DNA of 8,930 nt from an uncultured Collinsella sp. (GTDB lineage Bacteria; Actinomycetota; Coriobacteriia; Coriobacteriales; Coriobacteriaceae), in contig CATZKS010000083.1 in assembly GCA_958421035.1 (NCBI GenBank), positions 1 through 8,930 on the forward strand, written 5' to 3'. Below, one piece after another: positions 7,190-8,930 of this stretch. Position 1 is the stretch's first letter; each line of letters starts with the position of its first letter. The notes beneath the pieces were generated by a model. That model worked only from the letters and a program-made list of their open reading frames with translations. It was not told the DNA's origin and did not search any database. The position numbers and the translations under genes are program-made.

Positions 7190-8470
7190 ATGATTCGAGC
7201 TGCCCTGACGGTCGAAGAGGCTCTGGAGGGCATGAAGGCCCTGGAGCCCAAGATTAAAAACTACGCGCGCCTGGTCGTCCGCAAGGGCGTAAACGTCAAG
7301 CCCGGCCAGGAGGTCGTCGTTCAGTCTCCGGTCGAGTGCGCGCCATTTGCGCGCGTGGTGGTCGCGGAGGCCTATGCTGCCGGCGCCGGCCACGTGACGG
7401 TCATTTGGGCCGATGATGCCGTGACGAGGCTCACGTACGAGCATGTCGAGAAAAGCTATTTTGAGCAGACGCCCGAGTGGAAGCGCATGCAGCTGGATTC
7501 CTTGGCCCAGGATGGTGCCTGCTTTGTCTTTATCGAGGGTGCGGATCCTGCGGCCCTCAAGGGCATCGATCCAGCCAAGCCGGCCGCGGCATCAAAGGCG
7601 AGGAATACGCAGTGCAAAGTTTTCCGCCGTGGACTGGATTACAACATCAATCCGTGGTGCATCGCCGGCGCTCCGGTCGTGGCTTGGGCGCACGAGGTGT
7701 TCCCGGGAGACGCCGATGAGGTTGCAATCTATAAGCTGTGGAATGCGATTCTGCACACCGCGCGCGCCGATGGCCAGGACCCAGAGAGCGACTGGGAACT
7801 CCATGACGCCGCATTCGAAAAGAACCTGCGCTTCCTGAACGACAATCGTTTCGACTACCTGCACTACACCGCGGCAAATGGAACCGATTTGACGATTGGC
7901 ATGACGAAGGGTCACGAGTGGGCCGGCGGCAAGGGCAAGACGCCCGATGGACACCCCTTCTTCCCCAACATTCCCACCGAGGAAGTCTTCACCTCACCCG
8001 ATCGCATGCGCGCCGACGGTATCGTGTACTCGGCCATGCCGCTCATCCACCACGGCAATAAGGTCGACGATTTTTGGATTAAGTTCGAGGGCGGCCGCGT
8101 GGTGGACTACGACGCCCGCGTGGGCAAGGCAACGCTTGCGAGCATTATTGACACCGATGAAGGTGCCGCTCATCTGGGCGAGGTCGCGCTCATTTCCAAG
8201 AACACTCCGATCCGCGAAAGCGGCGTTCTGTTCTATGACACACTCTATGACGAGAACGCTAGCTGCCATCTCGCGCTAGGTGTCGGTTTCCCCGAATGCA
8301 TCGAGGGTGGGTACGACATGTCCAAGGAAGAGCTCCTGGAGCATGGCGTTAACGTCTCGAGCACGCACGTCGATTTTATGATCGGCACGGACGACATCGA
8401 TATTACGGGCATTACGCCTGATGGACGTGAAGTTGTGATTTTCCAGAACGGCCAATGGAGTTGGGAATAG
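7190..8470 (+). CDS. M29-family metallo-aminopeptidase
   Basis: A cytoplasmic two-metal aminopeptidase of peptidase family M29 (aminopeptidase T/AmpS type), removing N-terminal residues from peptides. The N-terminal part (about 22-85) shows the family pattern of IKNYARLVVRKGVNVKPGQ followed by a segment ending TRLTYEH. The C-terminal half carries the metal-ligand motifs in order: NIPTEEVFT (one of Glu264/265), LGEVALI (Glu331), TLYDENASCHLALG (His360) and STHVDFMIG (His393, Asp395). The length of 426 residues is slightly above the typical 410 or so. An in-frame ATG at 7178 adds MEWH, but ATG 7190 is preferred because GGAG at 7180-7183 is 6 bases upstream, while nothing suitable precedes 7178. 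The gene appears to be a single transcription unit. Its last codons overlap the -35 of the tRNA-Lys promoter. Cleavage preference cannot be read from sequence. Confidence 0.95.
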   Translation: MIRAALTVEEALEGMKALEPKIKNYARLVVRKGVNVKPGQEVVVQSPVECAPFARVVVAEAYAAGAGHVTVIWADDAVTRLTYEHVEKSYFEQTPEWKRMQLDSLAQDGACFVFIEGADPAALKGIDPAKPAAASKARNTQCKVFRRGLDYNINPWCIAGAPVVAWAHEVFPGDADEVAIYKLWNAILHTARADGQDPESDWELHDAAFEKNLRFLNDNRFDYLHYTAANGTDLTIGMTKGHEWAGGKGKTPDGHPFFPNIPTEEVFTSPDRMRADGIVYSAMPLIHHGNKVDDFWIKFEGGRVVDYDARVGKATLASIIDTDEGAAHLGEVALISKNTPIRESGVLFYDTLYDENASCHLALGVGFPECIEGGYDMSKEELLEHGVNVSSTHVDFMIGTDDIDITGITPDGREVVIFQNGQWSWE

Positions 8471-8489
8471 TCCCAGACCGTGGTACAAT
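8461..8489 (+). promoter_or_regulatory. tRNA-Lys promoter
   Basis: TTGGGA (8461-8466) and TACAAT (8484-8489) are exactly 17 bases apart, and the TGG before TACAAT makes an extended -10. Initiation near 8496 would give a leader of only a few bases before the mature tRNA at 8499. The -35 is formed by the last codons (Trp-Glu) of the aminopeptidase gene. Confidence 0.7.
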
Positions 8490-8498
8490 GCCACCCGC

Positions 8499-8574
8499 GG
8501 GCCGTTAGCTCAGCTGGCAGAGCAGGGGACTTTTAATCCCAAGGTCCAGGGTTCGAACCCCTGACGGCCCACCA
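8499..8574 (+). tRNA. tRNA-Lys (anticodon TTT)
   Basis: A complete 76-base cloverleaf. The acceptor stem pairs GGGCCGT (8499-8505) with ACGGCCC (8564-8570). The D stem is GCTC/GAGC. The anticodon loop CTTTTAA has anticodon TTT at 8532-8534, reading AAA and AAG as lysine. The T arm CAGGG-TTCGAAC-CCCTG is perfect. The discriminator is A8571 and the CCA end is encoded (8572-8574). The outermost anticodon-stem pair (27-43, G8525 with A8541) is a mismatch; the other four pairs are sound. It has its own promoter and terminator. Confidence 0.98.
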
Positions 8575-8582
8575 TAGAAAAG

Positions 8583-8613
8583 AAAGCGATCGACTCCGGT
8601 TGGTCGCTTTTTT
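8583..8613 (+). terminator. intrinsic terminator of tRNA-Lys
   Basis: AAAGCGATCGAC (8583-8594) pairs with GTTGGTCGCTTT (8599-8610), including two wobbles, around the loop TCCG. The pairing runs into a six-T run (8608-8613). It begins 9 bases after the tRNA CCA end. Confidence 0.85.
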
Positions 8614-8629
8614 GTTGCCGCGACATGGG

Positions 8630-8657
8630 TTCGAACCCGTATCTATCTATATATAAG
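8630..8657 (+). promoter_or_regulatory. candidate promoter for the T-box leader
   Basis: An AT-rich stretch with TATAAG at 8652-8657 (TATATA at 8648-8653 is an alternative) lies before the predicted leader. TTCGAA at 8630-8635 is a weak -35 at a 16-base spacing. It sits just after the tRNA-Lys terminator, where a new transcript must begin if the T-box call is right. Initiation would fall near 8664. Confidence 0.35.
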
Positions 8658-8663
8658 AACGCT

Positions 8664-8930
8664 TGGCGAACAAAACCCGCCTTTTACCGATGGGAAACAA
8701 ATAGCTGATGCCTTTGGAGTAAAGTGGCGCTCCAGAGATGACCGATGCCTTAACACCTATAAACCAGCTGGTCATCGCCAATATCAGAAGCTGCTGCTTC
8801 GAATACGGCCTCAGCGAAGCAACTGAGGGTTCTATTTATTTGTGAACAAAATATGGAGTGCCAGATTCCCGCCCACGGCGCCCCTCCGGTCTGGCAATAT
8901 ATCTCCTTGCCGCGCGGCCCGGTGGAACCG
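8664..8930 (+). promoter_or_regulatory. T-box riboswitch leader (partial, runs off window)
   Basis: A T-box leader binds an uncharged tRNA by its anticodon and its CCA end to switch on a synthetase, transporter or biosynthesis gene. Lower Stem I: 8704-8712 pairs with 8807-8815, one mismatch. The specifier loop has AGTA (8718-8721) on the 5' side and GAA (8801-8803) followed by TAC (8804-8806) on the 3' side, the normal S-turn plus specifier order. Upper Stem I: 8722-8729 pairs with 8792-8799, including wobbles. The distal arm GATGACC/GGTCATC (8737-8743, 8770-8776) follows AGAGA. A Stem III hairpin pairs TGCCAGA (8859-8865) with TCTGGCA (8890-8896). The window then ends in GGTGGAACCG (8921-8930), matching the core of the conserved T-box AGGGTGGNACCGCG. 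No coding gene is evident here. The specifier TAC points to tyrosine and perhaps a downstream tyrS, but the T-box base after TGG is A, which suits a tRNA with U73 (such as tRNA-Gly) better. The terminator and regulated gene lie outside the window. Confidence 0.7.

Noticed and set aside
8619..8645. A second tRNA or tRNA 3' fragment around GGGTTCGAACCC
   Set aside because: The flanks do not complete a five-pair T stem in either orientation, and no acceptor, D or anticodon arm is nearby. Kept only as a possible attachment remnant.
8641..8657. Short ATCT/AT repeat as a microsatellite
   Set aside because: Only a few units of imperfect repeat, better explained as the AT-rich -10 region of a promoter.
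8842..8907. A tiny minus-strand ORF after AAGGAG (about 20 codons from a TTG)
   Set aside because: The AAGGAG match is on the strand opposite the T-box leader, the peptide is very short, the start is TTG, and the bases are accounted for by Stem III of the leader.

Overview
The window is a stretch of bacterial chromosome with housekeeping content and high GC. The mix of genes suggests a Gram-positive gut actinobacterium of the class Coriobacteriia, most likely Collinsella or a relative. Supporting signs are GC-rich codon choice (GAG, GCC, CTC), AAGGAG-type ribosome binding sites, a four-cysteine TSCPD protein, a Tat-exported lipoprotein and a T-box leader. The taxon is inferred; no marker in the window proves it. 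All genes found are on the + strand.

Layout: purB (125-1471) is followed by a stem-loop. A two-gene unit comes next: a small four-cysteine TSCPD protein (1600-1863) and a Tat lipoprotein of unknown function (1863-3074), joined by a TAATG stop/start overlap. After a GC-rich hairpin comes a two-component system, an OmpR/PhoB-type response regulator (3228-3950) and its HAMP/HisKA/HATPase sensor kinase (3962-5527). A short gap with a hairpin leads to purC (5637-6524), which abuts a small basic two-helix membrane protein (6525-7100). A strong terminator with an adjoining promoter separates this pair from an M29 metallo-aminopeptidase (7190-8470). Then come a tRNA-Lys(TTT) gene with its own promoter and terminator (8461-8613) and, to the right edge, what looks like the 5' part of a T-box riboswitch (about 8664-8930, cut off by the window end).

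How the genes relate: PurC makes SAICAR and PurB splits SAICAR to AICAR and fumarate, so the window holds two consecutive steps of de novo purine synthesis, separated by four genes with no evident link to purines. The two-component pair has no recognisable target here. The rightmost noncoding region is the most informative unannotated part. It folds by hand into a T-box Stem I with an AGTA/GAA specifier loop displaying UAC (Tyr), a Stem III hairpin and the conserved GGTGGAACCG T-box core. The gene it controls lies just beyond the window. No phage, transposon, CRISPR or defence system was seen.
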